A stretch of 64,000 nt of DNA from Novosphingobium sp. G106. Lineage in GTDB: Bacteria; Pseudomonadota; Alphaproteobacteria; Sphingomonadales; Sphingomonadaceae. Each line of letters begins with the position of its first letter. Position 1 is the first letter of the stretch. The stretch is taken from positions 5,929,501-5,993,500 of the forward strand of contig NZ_JAHOOZ010000001.1 in NCBI RefSeq assembly GCF_019075875.1. Direction: 5' to 3'. This document shows positions 26,647 through 37,629 of this stretch, one piece after another. Made by a program: the position numbers and the translations under genes. The notes beneath the pieces were generated by a model. That model was given only the letters and a program-made list of their open reading frames with translations, made no database searches and was not told the origin of the DNA.

Positions 26647-27459
26647 TCAGGCGATCGATTCCTCGCCGTGCAGCGTCGTGCGGTGCATCAGCCGCTTGCT
26701 GTCGAGCGGGTAGGCGTCGGCCTTGTGCATCGTGCCGGTGTTGTCCCACAGCAGGAAGTCGCCCGGCTGCCACTTGTGGCGATAGACGTACTGCGGCTGG
26801 GTGGCGAATTCCTGCAGCCGGCAGAGCAGCATGCGGCCTTCCTCGATGTCCATGCCTTCGACGTAATAGGCGGTCGCGCCGATCAGCAGCGACTTGTGCC
26901 CCGAGCGGTGCGACCAGACGATCGGATGGAAGCGCGAAGGCCGCGTGTGCCAGGCCTGGATCAGCGCATAGCTGGGATCGGGGTGGACCATGCGGCCGGT
27001 CGCCTCCAGGCAGTGGCGCGCGCGCATGCCGTCGAGCAGTTCCTTGTCCTCGTCGAGGAGGTCCTCGTAGGCGGCGAAGGTGTTGGCGACCAGCGTGTCG
27101 CCTTCGCCGGGCTCTGCCAGGACCTTGGCCGAAAGCATCGTCGCCTTGGCCGGCACTTCGTCATTGGCGCCGTCGATGTGCCAGTAGAACGCTCCGCGCG
27201 TATAGTCGGCGACCGGGTTGATCTTCGGGTCCATCGAGATCTTCTGGACGTCCTCGCTGCCCACGGTGAACACCTTGCCGACGGTGCCGGCGAATTCGAG
27301 CTGCTCCTCGTCGGAGAAATGCATGTCCGGGAAGGCGAGGGCGCTGCGCTCTACCAGCAACTGCTGGATGTCGCCGGCATAGGTGCCGGCAAGCATGTCC
27401 TTCTTGGTAGTGCGGATGACGCTGCCGACGCGGGGGCTGGCGTGCTCGATCTCAAACAT
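26647..27459 (-). CDS. TauD/TfdA-family Fe(II)/2-oxoglutarate dioxygenase
   Basis: A 270-residue oxygenase. The iron facial triad is visible as HxD in FYWHIDG and the distal His in GTMHKADAY; the 2-oxoglutarate-binding Arg is in LMHRTTLHGEE. It should hydroxylate a small organic substrate with loss of succinate and CO2. It is first in the minus-strand group with DUF1214, cupin and VOC genes, and is divergent from the frameshifted CoA-transferase (103-base shared gap). Confidence 0.92.
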   Translation of the reverse strand: MFEIEHASPRVGSVIRTTKKDMLAGTYAGDIQQLLVERSALAFPDMHFSDEEQLEFAGTVGKVFTVGSEDVQKISMDPKINPVADYTRGAFYWHIDGANDEVPAKATMLSAKVLAEPGEGDTLVANTFAAYEDLLDEDKELLDGMRARHCLEATGRMVHPDPSYALIQAWHTRPSRFHPIVWSHRSGHKSLLIGATAYYVEGMDIEEGRMLLCRLQEFATQPQYVYRHKWQPGDFLLWDNTGTMHKADAYPLDSKRLMHRTTLHGEESIA

Positions 27460-27562
27460 TTCGGGCTTCCTCTGGCTATGGTTCCGCCATCCGCACAGTA
27501 AGGCCCCTTGTCAATCACCGGGCCAGCGGCAATGGTCGTATCAAGCGCTTGGGAGAGTGAGA

Positions 27563-28763
27563 ATGAGTGGTGTTTTTGCCGGCGTGCGGGTGATCGAGCT
27601 CGCACAGTATGTCTACGTTCCGGGCGCGGCGGTGATGATGGCCGACCAGGGCGCCGAGGTGATCAAGATCGAGACGATCGACGGCGATCCCTATCGCACG
27701 CTGCAGGTCGGCATGTCGCGCAACCTCGGCAACATCAACATCGCGATGGAGCAGAACAACCGCAACAAGAAGAGCGTGGCGCTCGATCTCAAGACCGAAG
27801 AAGGCCGCGAGGCGCTGCTCAAGTTGGTCGAGACCGCCGACGTGTTCCTGACCAGCATCCGGCCCAAGGCGATCACTGCTCTGCGGCTCGACGTCGAGGA
27901 TCTTCGCGCACGCAATCCCAAGATCATCTATGCGCGCGGCAACGGCGTCGGCTTTCGCGGCGCCGAGGCCAACCGCCCCGGCTTCGACGGATCGTGCTTC
28001 TGGGCGCGGGGTGGGGCGGGCTATGCCTTCACCCGGCCTGGGCAGCAGCTTACCAGTCCGCGCCCTGCCTATGGCGACCATACCGGGTCGCTGGCCATCG
28101 CTTACGGGATCGCCAGCGCGCTGTTCAAGCGGGCGATGACGGGGGGAGCCCTCGGTGGTCGAGAACTCGCTGCTGGCGACGGCCTGCTGGGTGCTGTCGG
28201 GCGACGTCACCATGACGCAGCTGCCGAACTACCAGACCCATCCCAAGCAGCAGATCCGCCGCCCGCTGACCTTCGGTTACATCACGCGAGATGAGCGTAT
28301 CGTCCAGCTTATGATCCTTAACACGCAGCCGCGCTGGGCGGCGCTCTGCGGTGTGCTGGGCTTGGCGGATATCGTCGATGACCCCCGCTTCGCCACCGAC
28401 GAGGCGCGCAACGCCAATCCCGAGCCGCTGATCGAACTGATCCAGGACGCCTTTGCGGCGCGCGACTACGCCGAATGGCGGCCGCTGCTCGAATCGATAG
28501 ACATTCCCTGGGAGCCGGTCGCCTCGATCGTCGATCTCACCCAGGACCCGCAGGTCCACGCCAACGGCATGATGCAGAAGTTGGCGGTCGACGGGCGCGA
28601 GATCGACATCGTGGCGGGGCCGACTTCTTTCGATGGAGAGGCGATTCACGGTACGGCGAGGTCTGCACCCGAACTGGGCGCCCATACCGCGGAACTCCTT
28701 CGCGAAGTCGGCTATGGCGCCGATGCCATCGGCGACCTCCAGGCGCGCGGCGTCGCCCGCTAG
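27563..28763 (+). pseudogene. CaiB/BaiF CoA-transferase, interrupted by a one-base frameshift
   Basis: The N-terminal two-thirds (MSGVFAGVRVIELAQYVYVP..., NRPGFDGSCFWARGG, ending ...LFKRAMTG) and the C-terminal third (VVENSLLATACWVLSGDV..., to the stop at 28763) lie in different frames. The switch is at a G6 run, 28141-28146. Removing one G restores RAMTGEPSVVENSL and a 399-residue protein, the normal family length. So this is either a recent mutation, a phase-variable tract or a sequencing error. The Asp of RPGFD is the predicted acyl-acceptor. Its 3' end overlaps the convergent MFS gene by 4 bases. Confidence 0.88.
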
Positions 28764-29995
28764 GCGATCACCTCTCGCTCGGCCGGCCGGAAACGGTGCA
28801 GGCCGAGCAGCAGGAACAGGCTGCTGCCGATGAAGGCCCCAGCGGCGGCGATGACGAGATAGAGGTCGAAGCTATTGGTCCGCGCCAGCACCAGGCCGAG
28901 TGCGACGTTGCCGATCGCCATGGCCGAGGCGATCGACGCGGTCAGCAGGCCCAGAACCGTGCTGAACACGCCGATGTCGAAATAGCGCGTGACGAGGAAC
29001 GGAACGACGTCGCCCTCGCCGCCGAACGAGAGCCCCATCAGCAGGATGGCGAAACCGACCATCGGCACCGAATCGTAGGGCGAGGCGAGCAGCAGCAGGC
29101 CGATGAAGGGCAGGCCGAAGCTGACCGCCGCGATGATGTGCGCGGGCAGCGCGTCGAGGCCGAAACCGGCGACGATGCGCCCGACGATCGAGCCCACAGC
29201 GAAGATCGAGACCATCATCGCCGCATCGGCGTCCGTAATGCCTTGATCGAGCACCACCATCTTGAGCTGCGAGATCGCCAGGGTGAAGGGCAGGTTCACC
29301 AGGAAGCAGGCGGCAAGCATGATCCAGAAGGCCGGCATCCGCACGATCTCGCGATAGACGCCGCTACGTCTCTGCTTCAGACTCTCCGGCGTCGCCCTGG
29401 GCAACGGCCGGCGGCGCGGCAACAGCGCGATCGTCGCCGCGGCGCAGACCGCGCAGTATATGGCCATGACGACATAGCCCGCCCGCCAGCCGTGCTGACC
29501 GACGAAAGCACTGATCAGCGGGCTGCCGAGCGCCGCGACGAGCGGCGGCGCGCTGCCGACGATGGCAAGGGCTACGCCGCGCCGGACCGAGAAGGCCTCG
29601 GCCACCGGCCGCGAGTAGACCGTCGAGGTCGTCGTCGCGCAGAGCACGGTCTGGGTGACATAAATCGCCAGGTAGATGCCGACGCTGCCGTTCATTCCGG
29701 CAATGGCGAACAGCGACAGCGGGAAGACGATCGCGCCGATCGAAGCGACGAGGCGGACGCCGAAGAGATCGGTAAGCCGCCCGATGAGCGGCATGCAGAC
29801 GAGCAGCAGGAGCTGGATCACCCCCCATGTCGCCCACTGTGATCGGCTCCAGCCGAATTCCTTGATGAGATAGGGTGCGAAAGTGCTGAGAATGAATGAG
29901 TTCAGCGACAGGCCCGAGGCCATGCCGAGGAACGAGGCGGTCAGCGGCCGCCAATGCCGCCGGAATTCCCTGAAATCGTGCATTACGCTCCCCAC
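28760..29995 (-). CDS. MFS transporter
   Basis: A 411-residue major facilitator with about 12 transmembrane helices and the inter-helix motif GRLTDLFGVR after helix 2. It resembles monocarboxylate/oxalate-formate-type carriers that often accompany CoA-transferase pathways. It probably imports or exports the substrate of the neighbouring TauD/CoA-transferase island. An alternative start (MHDF) lies four codons downstream. Confidence 0.9.
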   Translation of the reverse strand: MGSVMHDFREFRRHWRPLTASFLGMASGLSLNSFILSTFAPYLIKEFGWSRSQWATWGVIQLLLLVCMPLIGRLTDLFGVRLVASIGAIVFPLSLFAIAGMNGSVGIYLAIYVTQTVLCATTTSTVYSRPVAEAFSVRRGVALAIVGSAPPLVAALGSPLISAFVGQHGWRAGYVVMAIYCAVCAAATIALLPRRRPLPRATPESLKQRRSGVYREIVRMPAFWIMLAACFLVNLPFTLAISQLKMVVLDQGITDADAAMMVSIFAVGSIVGRIVAGFGLDALPAHIIAAVSFGLPFIGLLLLASPYDSVPMVGFAILLMGLSFGGEGDVVPFLVTRYFDIGVFSTVLGLLTASIASAMAIGNVALGLVLARTNSFDLYLVIAAAGAFIGSSLFLLLGLHRFRPAEREVIA

Positions 29996-30131
29996 CCTCT
30001 TCGCCGAGGTCTATCGAGTGCGGGCGCGGACGCGGCAAGGGGTTTATCCCGGGTGGCCCCTATTCCTTGACTTTTGCCCGGCCGATGCCTAGCTCGCCAG
30101 TCTTCCCGAGATTCCATTACACGGAGTGCCC

Positions 30132-30476
30132 ATGGCGCGCGTTACCGTCGAAGATTGCGTAGACAAGATCCCGAACCGGTTCGACCTCGTCCTGATCGCC
30201 GCGCAGCGTGCGCGTGAGATCTCGGGCGGCGCCGAGCTCACCGTCGATCGCGACCGCGACAAGAACCCCGTCGTTGCCCTGCGCGAGATCGCCGACGAGA
30301 CCGTTCGCCCGCACCTGCTGCACGAGACGCTGGTCGGCTCGCTCCAGCGCGTCCTGCCCGACGATGATGACGAGGTCGATGAAATCGGCTCGCTCAGCCA
30401 GTCGGCCGAGGCCCTCCGCATCACCGCCGCCGCGCCGGTGCGCAACACCTCGATCGGCGGCGACTACGACGGTTGA
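30132..30476 (+). CDS. rpoZ: RNA polymerase omega subunit
   Basis: A 114-residue omega subunit beginning [20 protein letters not shown], followed by [12 protein letters not shown], and [15 protein letters not shown], the canonical omega motifs. It helps assemble and stabilise RNA polymerase through beta-prime. The ATG at 30132 sits 5 bases after ACGGAG; a GTG two codons upstream is less likely. A strong terminator follows. No spoT/relA gene is adjacent. Confidence 0.97.
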   Translation: MARVTVEDCVDKIPNRFDLVLIAAQRAREISGGAELTVDRDRDKNPVVALREIADETVRPHLLHETLVGSLQRVLPDDDDEVDEIGSLSQSAEALRITAAAPVRNTSIGGDYDG

Positions 30477-30498
30477 GGCCGGCGGTTACCGCAGAAAC

Positions 30499-30535
30499 AA
30501 AAAGGGCTCCGGAGTTTCCTCCGGAGCCCTTTTTC
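30499..30535. terminator. Bidirectional intrinsic terminator
   Basis: AAAGGGCTCCGGAG and CTCCGGAGCCCTTT form a perfect 14-bp stem around TTTC, with T-runs on both strands. It ends the convergent rpoZ and ftsH transcripts. Confidence 0.95.
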
Positions 30536-30556
30536 TTGGCTGGTATCGAGCGGGGC

Positions 30557-32488
<1,932 letters not shown>

Positions 32489-32692
32489 GTGCGTGCGTAG
32501 GTCCCTATTCCGGCCCCAATGTAGGCGCGAAGGCATGAATGGCAAGTTAGCGGCGGCGATTGGAGTGTTCGGCCGGCCGAATAAGCGTCTCGACGCGGGA
32601 TCAGCGTCCGTTTCGGACGCATCTGGCGGACCGTCGCGTTGACACGTTGGGGATGTTCTATTTATGTTCCAACGTCAATGGGAGTCGCAAAT

Positions 32693-33479
32693 ATGGCTGA
32701 TCCAGAACTGTTCGAGCGTAAGTCTGCCGATCGTCTCGCCTTCGAGCATTACCTTCGCACGGGGCAGAGGCTGACTATCGCGGAATGGCGCAGGCATATC
32801 GAGCGCAAGTTCAATCCTTATCATGACGAACGGGGGCGCTTTACTTTTGCGACCGGAGGCGCCGCGATGGCAAACCCGTCGCCGGCACCGCGGCCCGGCA
32901 GGGGAACGCGCCAGGTTGGCAGGATCGGCACCCGACCTTCGGTTCGTCCGTCAATGCCTCCGCGCACCCGGGTTGCGGCCATGCCGGGCTATCCGGAAAC
33001 GCCGAGAACGGCATGGAGATCATCGAACGACCTCGCGTTCATCGCGGCGGCTGATTTTTATAACAAGGAGCATCGGCTGAAGCCCGGCGACAAGGGATAC
33101 AAGACGCCTGAGTTCCTCAAGGCTTGGGCGATGCGTGAAACTTGGGGGTGAGGGGAACGAGCGCGAGTTTCGTACCGATCCATTTCAGGTGAATAACCCC
33201 GGCGATTGGGCCGACGAGAAGCGAAGAATTGCCGGCCTCCGCAAGGGACAGCCGATGACGCCTGCGGTAAGTGCTGATGCCGCTCTGCGATGGTTGCGGT
33301 ATAAATCCGAAATTCGGCAGAACGGAAAAGTCGTCGGTTATTCGGATGATGAAGAGGCGCTTCGGGGCTACAATGGTCGCAATGCCTTTTCGCGGCAATC
33401 GGGTTTGGTGCCCCATAAGACATGGTATGCGAGGACGATCGTCGACATGGCGAACCGCGCAAAGGCGACGCCGAAGTGA
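32693..33479 (+). pseudogene. Polymorphic-toxin-like protein with lysozyme/transglycosylase-type C-terminus, one-base frameshift
   Basis: Two overlapping frames seem to encode one protein of about 261 residues. The N-terminal part (ATG 32693) has HIERKFNPYHDERGRFTFA, a marker block that resembles those in phage head and polymorphic toxin proteins, then a Pro/Arg-rich linker. The C-terminal part has a lytic-transglycosylase-like pattern: Glu in AWAMRE (residue about 149), then DPFQVNNPGDW (compare GLMQVN), then LRGYNGRN and TWYARTIVDMA (compare AYNxG/YA). The break is near the G5 run 33144-33148; removing one G gives ...ETWGEGNEREFRTDPFQV. Unbroken it would be a muramidase-type effector. A two-gene reading (a second start at GTG 33135) is possible. 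Family assignment is by motif only. Confidence 0.55.
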
Positions 33480-33973
33480 GATGCAGTTTCCGCTCGGCAT
33501 GGCCTATCGGGCTCGCGGCGCTGGCCCTAGGCTGTGACGCATCCACTCGCAAGAACGAGCAGCCAGACCCAACCTACATCGGAGAATTCATAGGCGACAG
33601 AATTCAACCGGAAATTTTCGGTGATGGTGCCCTGAAATGCTCCGGGAAAAATCTTGTCAGTCAGGGGTTTTCTGGGGGAATGGACAGGCATTCCAGCATC
33701 GAATTTTTAGGTAAAATCGCTGTTAATGATATTATTTATTACGTCTATTTCTTTGGGCATGTGGCTAATCATGCAGTTTATAGAATATTGATATTTGAAT
33801 ATCCTTGCAAATATGTCGGATCATATAGCGTTGAAGATCGGCCTATCAGCGTTTCTGGGCAGGATATCATCTTTAATGTTCCCAAGGATTCCGGGAATGT
33901 TATCCATTTTTCGGGCGAAACCCCGCCGGCACGCATATTCGTAGACGGTCGGATATCGGATTTATCGAAGTGA
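33476..33973 (+). CDS. Predicted lipoprotein, candidate periplasmic immunity protein
   Basis: A 165-residue protein from the GTG at 33476, which overlaps the preceding stop (GTGA). Its N-terminus RSAWPIGLAALALGCDAS is a lipoprotein signal peptide with lipobox Cys20. The body has two further Cys (ALKCSGKN and EYPCKYVG) that could form a disulfide, and is AT-rich compared with the genome. The coupling to the muramidase-like gene and the predicted export fit an immunity protein that guards the periplasm. No known family is recognised. Confidence 0.55.
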   Translation: MRCSFRSAWPIGLAALALGCDASTRKNEQPDPTYIGEFIGDRIQPEIFGDGALKCSGKNLVSQGFSGGMDRHSSIEFLGKIAVNDIIYYVYFFGHVANHAVYRILIFEYPCKYVGSYSVEDRPISVSGQDIIFNVPKDSGNVIHFSGETPPARIFVDGRISDLSK

Positions 33974-34462
33974 ATGGCGTTGCTCTTGGTAAACGGCATT
34001 TGCATGATCTATTCCGTCGCTTTTGGGCTCTCTTGCTTGCCGCAATGATTTGCGCGTCGACCGATGCGCTGGCGAGAAATGGCAATAGCTCGGCCCGTTT
34101 AGGAACGGGACCCATGACCTGTCGTTGGAAAACTCTCCAATCACAAGGCTTCGGTAGTCCCATAGGTCAAGGTGTTACGCTTCGATTTCCGGGAACTGTT
34201 CCAGGGAAATATCGACGATACTATTTATATCATTGGGATTTTGTGAATCCGGAAACTGTCCATGGTCGACAGTTGATATTGATATTACAATATAGATGCA
34301 GATATGTTGGGCAGTTCCGTCATGGCTGAGCCGGACTATATCCTAAAAGACACTCTATTTTTTCGATCTCCCAAGGAATTCGGAAATAGGATTCGGTTTG
34401 TGAATGGGTCTTTGCCTGCACAAGTCTGGATTAATGGTGAGGTGAATGCATTCGGGCGATAG
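33970..34462 (+). pseudogene. Second immunity-like paralog, exported, frameshifted near its end
   Basis: It starts at GTG 33970, overlapping the previous stop by 4 bases. A signal peptide (RRFWALLLAAMICASTDALA) precedes a body that aligns with the upstream gene: MTCRWKTLQSQGFGSP matches LKCSGKNLVSQGFSGG, and YRCRYVGQ matches YPCKYVGS, keeping both Cys. The frame stops at 34329, but the next frame continues the alignment (LFFRSPKEFGNRIRFVNG, AQVWINGEVNAF; compare VPKDSGNVIHFSGE, ARIFVDGRISDL) to 34462. One base lost or gained near 34313-34318 explains this. It is probably a tandem duplicate that is decaying, or a truncated 119-residue form. Confidence 0.5.
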
Positions 34463-34606
34463 CGGTGAGCACCTGAGGAAGGCGGTTTTGGCGCCATTTC
34501 GCGCTAGTGATCAAAAAATAGCCGCCGGACGGTGGCTGCATGAATTGGCGACATCCACTTTGGCTCCTGTTATTCCTCACGCTCAAACGCTTCGGGGAGA
34601 GGCCAC

Positions 34607-35008
34607 ATGTCCATATCCACTGACGACTACGTCGCCATATCCGACCATCTTGCCCGCTACTGCTGGGCGGTCGACGAGGGGGACGAGGAGGGCTGGATCA
34701 GGCTCTGGACCGAGGATGGCGTGTTCACCGGCGTGACGCCCGAGCCGGTGGTCGGCCGCGAGGCGCTGCGACAGATCGTGCGTATGAGCCAGGCCAGCGG
34801 GCCGGGCAAGACGCGCCACATGGTCGCCAGCCTCGCTTGCGACTATCAGGACGGCAACGATGTCGTCCTCGCCCGCTACTACAACTTCGTCACCAACTGG
34901 GCGCAGGGCGGGCGGCTGCAGGTCATGGCGCTGTGCACCGTTCTGCTTGAGCGCGCCGGCAGCGGCTGGCTGATCCGGCGTAACGATTCGACGATGATGC
35001 TGGCCTGA
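34607..35008 (+). CDS. NTF2-like (SnoaL) protein
   Basis: A 133-residue protein of the SnoaL/NTF2 fold, beginning ISDHLARYCWAVDEGDEEGW with the typical WTEDGVFTG strand and an RHMVASLACDY segment. Such proteins are often small isomerases, cyclases or dehydratases, or substrate-binding helpers. The specific reaction is unknown. It is followed 14 bases later by the EthD gene. Two more NTF2-like genes sit at 51 and 52.4 kb. Confidence 0.82.
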   Translation: MSISTDDYVAISDHLARYCWAVDEGDEEGWIRLWTEDGVFTGVTPEPVVGREALRQIVRMSQASGPGKTRHMVASLACDYQDGNDVVLARYYNFVTNWAQGGRLQVMALCTVLLERAGSGWLIRRNDSTMMLA

Positions 35009-35022
35009 AGGGGGAACGCGCT

Positions 35023-35406
35023 ATGCCGATCAAGCGGATCATCATGGTCAAGCGCAAGCCGGGCCTCACTCCCGAGCAGTTCCGCGACGGCTACGAGAAC
35101 AGCCATTCGCGCATCGCGGTCGAGCTGTTCGGCCACCTCTGGCTCGAATACCGGCGCAATTACCTGACCGAAGGGAGCAGCTTCGAACCGGGCGCGGGGG
35201 GCGGCATCGGCGGACCCGAGGAGATCGGCTTCGACGCCGTTTCAGAATTCGTCCTGCGCGACGAGGCTGCCCTTGCCGAAATGGGCCGCATCGCCGCGGC
35301 CAACATGGCGCGGATCAAGGAAGACGAGGCCCGATGGTTCGATCAGACGCGCTGCTGGAACGTCGCCTGCGAGACGGTGGAGGAGGAACTGGGCGGCCAC
35401 TCGTGA
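35023..35406 (+). CDS. EthD-domain protein
   Basis: A 127-residue protein whose N-terminus, KRIIMVKRKPGLTPEQFRDG then YENSHSRIAVEL, is the EthD ferredoxin-like fold motif (first strand and YENxH region). EthD proteins accompany catabolic operons and may act as dehydratase-like or accessory enzymes. It is cotranscribed with the NTF2-like gene and converges on hyuA. Confidence 0.82.
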   Translation: MPIKRIIMVKRKPGLTPEQFRDGYENSHSRIAVELFGHLWLEYRRNYLTEGSSFEPGAGGGIGGPEEIGFDAVSEFVLRDEAALAEMGRIAAANMARIKEDEARWFDQTRCWNVACETVEEELGGHS

Positions 35407-35422
35407 CCGCCCGACCGGAGGT

Positions 35423-37495
35423 TCAGCCCCTCACCAGCTCGTAATCCCCCGCATCGTCGACGCGGGCCTTCCAGCCCGGATAGACCACGATCGTCGTGAA
35501 GGTTTCCTCGATGATCGCCGGGCTCGCGACTTCGGTGCCGGGCGCGAGTTCGGAGCCCAGGTAGATCGGGGTCTCCGTGAAACCCTTGCCGAGGTTTGCG
35601 CGCCGGGTCTTGGCCGGCTTGGGCGCAGCGCCCGACGGGGTGAAGCCGCCCTTGGCCTGCGGCGAGGGCGTCGCCACCTGCGCGACCAGGCGCACGCCCG
35701 AGATTTCGGGCATCTCGTGCTCGCGGACGTGGTTGTACTCGGCCATGTGGCGCTGGTTGAACAGCTCCATCGCGCGCGCGCCGAAGCCTTCGTCGATGAA
35801 CGAGAGGTCGTGCAGGCGGCCGTCGGCCTTGTAGTCGAAGGTCAGCGAGAAATTCTGACCCGGATAGCGCATGTTGAGCTGGTACTGGATGACGATGTCG
35901 GCCGGGTTGAAGCCCGCCGCGGCGAAGAAGCGGTCGGCGCGCTTGGCGACGTCAGTCCATAGCTCACGGATCTTGTCGAGATCGATCTCGTTGCCCTTGG
36001 CGAGGTACGAGCGTTCCTCGTCGATCGTCGGGTTGGCGACGAGCGTGCCGAGCGCCGAGAAGGTCGGCGAGGCCTTGGGGACCAGCACTTTGTTGATGCC
36101 CAGGTCTTCGGCCTGGATCGCGGCGAAGGCCGGGCCGTTGCCGCCATAGGCGAGCATGACGAGGTCCTTGGGGTCGATGCCCTTGCCCGCGGTGGTGCGG
36201 CGCACGCCCTGGCTCATGTTGGCATTGACCACGCGCCAGGCGTCGAAGGCCGCTTCCTCCGCGCCGTAGCCCATTTCCGCGCCGATCGCGGCGAAGGCTT
36301 CCTCGACGCCGTCGCGCTTCAGGCGGAAAGAGCCGCCGGCGAAGCCTTCGTCGGTCGAGAGGATGCCGAGCATCACCAGCGCGTCGGTGACCGTGGGCGC
36401 GGTGCCGCCGCGGCCGTAGCAGATCGGACCGGGCTCGGAGCCGGCCGACTTCGGGCCGACCTGGAGCGCGCCGTTGTTGACGTTGACAATCGAGCCGCCG
36501 CCGGCGCCGAGCGTTTCCACTTTCACCATCGGCACGCCGATCATGTAGCGGTGGTGCATGTTCCAGCCGGTTTCTGCCGGCGCCTGGCCATCGATGACGA
36601 CCGACATGTCATAGGAGGTGCCGCCCATGTCGACGCAGAGCAGGTTCCGGTGTCCCTTGGCGACGCCGGCATGGGCCGAACCGATGACGCCGCCCGCCGG
36701 GCCCGAGGCCAGCACGCGGATCGGGGCGCCGTCGATATATTCCTTGGTCATCACGCCGCCCGAGGCCTGCATGACCATGAGCTGGTTCTTGTAGCCGCCT
36801 TCCGCGAGCCGCGACACGAGCCGCTCGAGGTAGGAGGTTACGCGCGGACCGACATAGGCGTTGACCACGGTGGTCGAGGTGCGGTCGTACTCGGGCGAGC
36901 GCGGCAGGACTTCGTGGCTGGCGGAGATGTAGGCGTTCTGGATCTCCTGCGTGACGATTTCCTTCGCACGCTTCTCGTGCTCGGGATTGACGAAGGAGAA
37001 CAGGAACGAGATCGCCACGGCCTCGACGCCCTGCAGGCGCAGCTTGCGGCACTGCTCGCGCACCGCATCCTCGTCGAGCGGCTGGTGGACCGTGCCGTCG
37101 TGGAGCACGCGCTCGGCCACCGTCAGGCGGCGGCGGCGCGGGGTGATCTGCTTGGGGGCCTGCAGGCGGACGTCCCAGACGTCTTCCTTGAAGCCGCGGC
37201 GGTATTCGATCTCGTCGCGGAAGCCGGCGGTGGTGATCAGGCCGGTCAGCGCGCCGTTCATCTCGATCAGGGTGTTGTCGGCCACGGTCGTGCCGTGGAC
37301 GATCGCTTCGCACTGGCCGAGGAAGTCCTTGAGCGACAGCCCTTCGATCTCGGCCAGTTTGCCAAGGCCTTCCATCACGCCGACCGAGCGGTCTTCGGGC
37401 GTCGACAGGTTCTTGTGAAGGATGACCTCGCTGCCTTTCAGCAGCGCGAAATCGGTGAAGGTGCCGCCGATGTCGATGCCAATGCGATAGCTCAT
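35423..37495 (-). CDS. hyuA: Hydantoinase/oxoprolinase family protein, A subunit
   Basis: A 690-residue ATP-dependent amidohydrolase/carboxylase-type subunit. The ASKHA nucleotide-binding start MSYRIGIDIGGTFTDFALLK is clear, with GTTVADNTLIE and CVDMGGTSYDMSVV in the core. The family covers 5-oxoprolinase, N-methylhydantoinase and acetone/acetophenone carboxylases, which need both A and B subunits. The start is the ATG at 37495; the same frame stays open upstream through a hairpin-rich spacer but is not coding there. The B subunit gene lies 134 bases upstream. Confidence 0.94.
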   Translation of the reverse strand: MSYRIGIDIGGTFTDFALLKGSEVILHKNLSTPEDRSVGVMEGLGKLAEIEGLSLKDFLGQCEAIVHGTTVADNTLIEMNGALTGLITTAGFRDEIEYRRGFKEDVWDVRLQAPKQITPRRRRLTVAERVLHDGTVHQPLDEDAVREQCRKLRLQGVEAVAISFLFSFVNPEHEKRAKEIVTQEIQNAYISASHEVLPRSPEYDRTSTTVVNAYVGPRVTSYLERLVSRLAEGGYKNQLMVMQASGGVMTKEYIDGAPIRVLASGPAGGVIGSAHAGVAKGHRNLLCVDMGGTSYDMSVVIDGQAPAETGWNMHHRYMIGVPMVKVETLGAGGGSIVNVNNGALQVGPKSAGSEPGPICYGRGGTAPTVTDALVMLGILSTDEGFAGGSFRLKRDGVEEAFAAIGAEMGYGAEEAAFDAWRVVNANMSQGVRRTTAGKGIDPKDLVMLAYGGNGPAFAAIQAEDLGINKVLVPKASPTFSALGTLVANPTIDEERSYLAKGNEIDLDKIRELWTDVAKRADRFFAAAGFNPADIVIQYQLNMRYPGQNFSLTFDYKADGRLHDLSFIDEGFGARAMELFNQRHMAEYNHVREHEMPEISGVRLVAQVATPSPQAKGGFTPSGAAPKPAKTRRANLGKGFTETPIYLGSELAPGTEVASPAIIEETFTTIVVYPGWKARVDDAGDYELVRG

Positions 37496-37522
37496 GTAAT
37501 TCCCCGATCCCGCATTCGAATT

Positions 37523-37625
37523 CCCCTCCCGCTCGGGGGGAGGGGTTTGGAGGGCTGGCCTTCTGGCCGTCCCGCACGTCATGTTTGAAGATTTGCCCAC
37601 CCCCTCCCATGAGGGGATGGGCCGA
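37523..37625. repeat. Hairpin-rich spacer between hyuB and hyuA
   Basis: CCCCTCCCGC faces GGGGGAGGGG at 37523-37546, and CCCCTCCCATGAGGGG follows near 37604. These G/C-rich inverted repeats resemble short intergenic elements common in sphingomonad genomes. They may form stem-loops that tune expression of the downstream hyuA. Confidence 0.45.
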
Positions 37626-37629
37626 TCGC

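Noticed and set aside
32693..34462. Prophage remnant, because NPYHDERGRF resembles phage head proteins
   Set aside because: No other phage gene, integrase or attachment repeats are nearby; the exported small genes fit toxin-immunity better.
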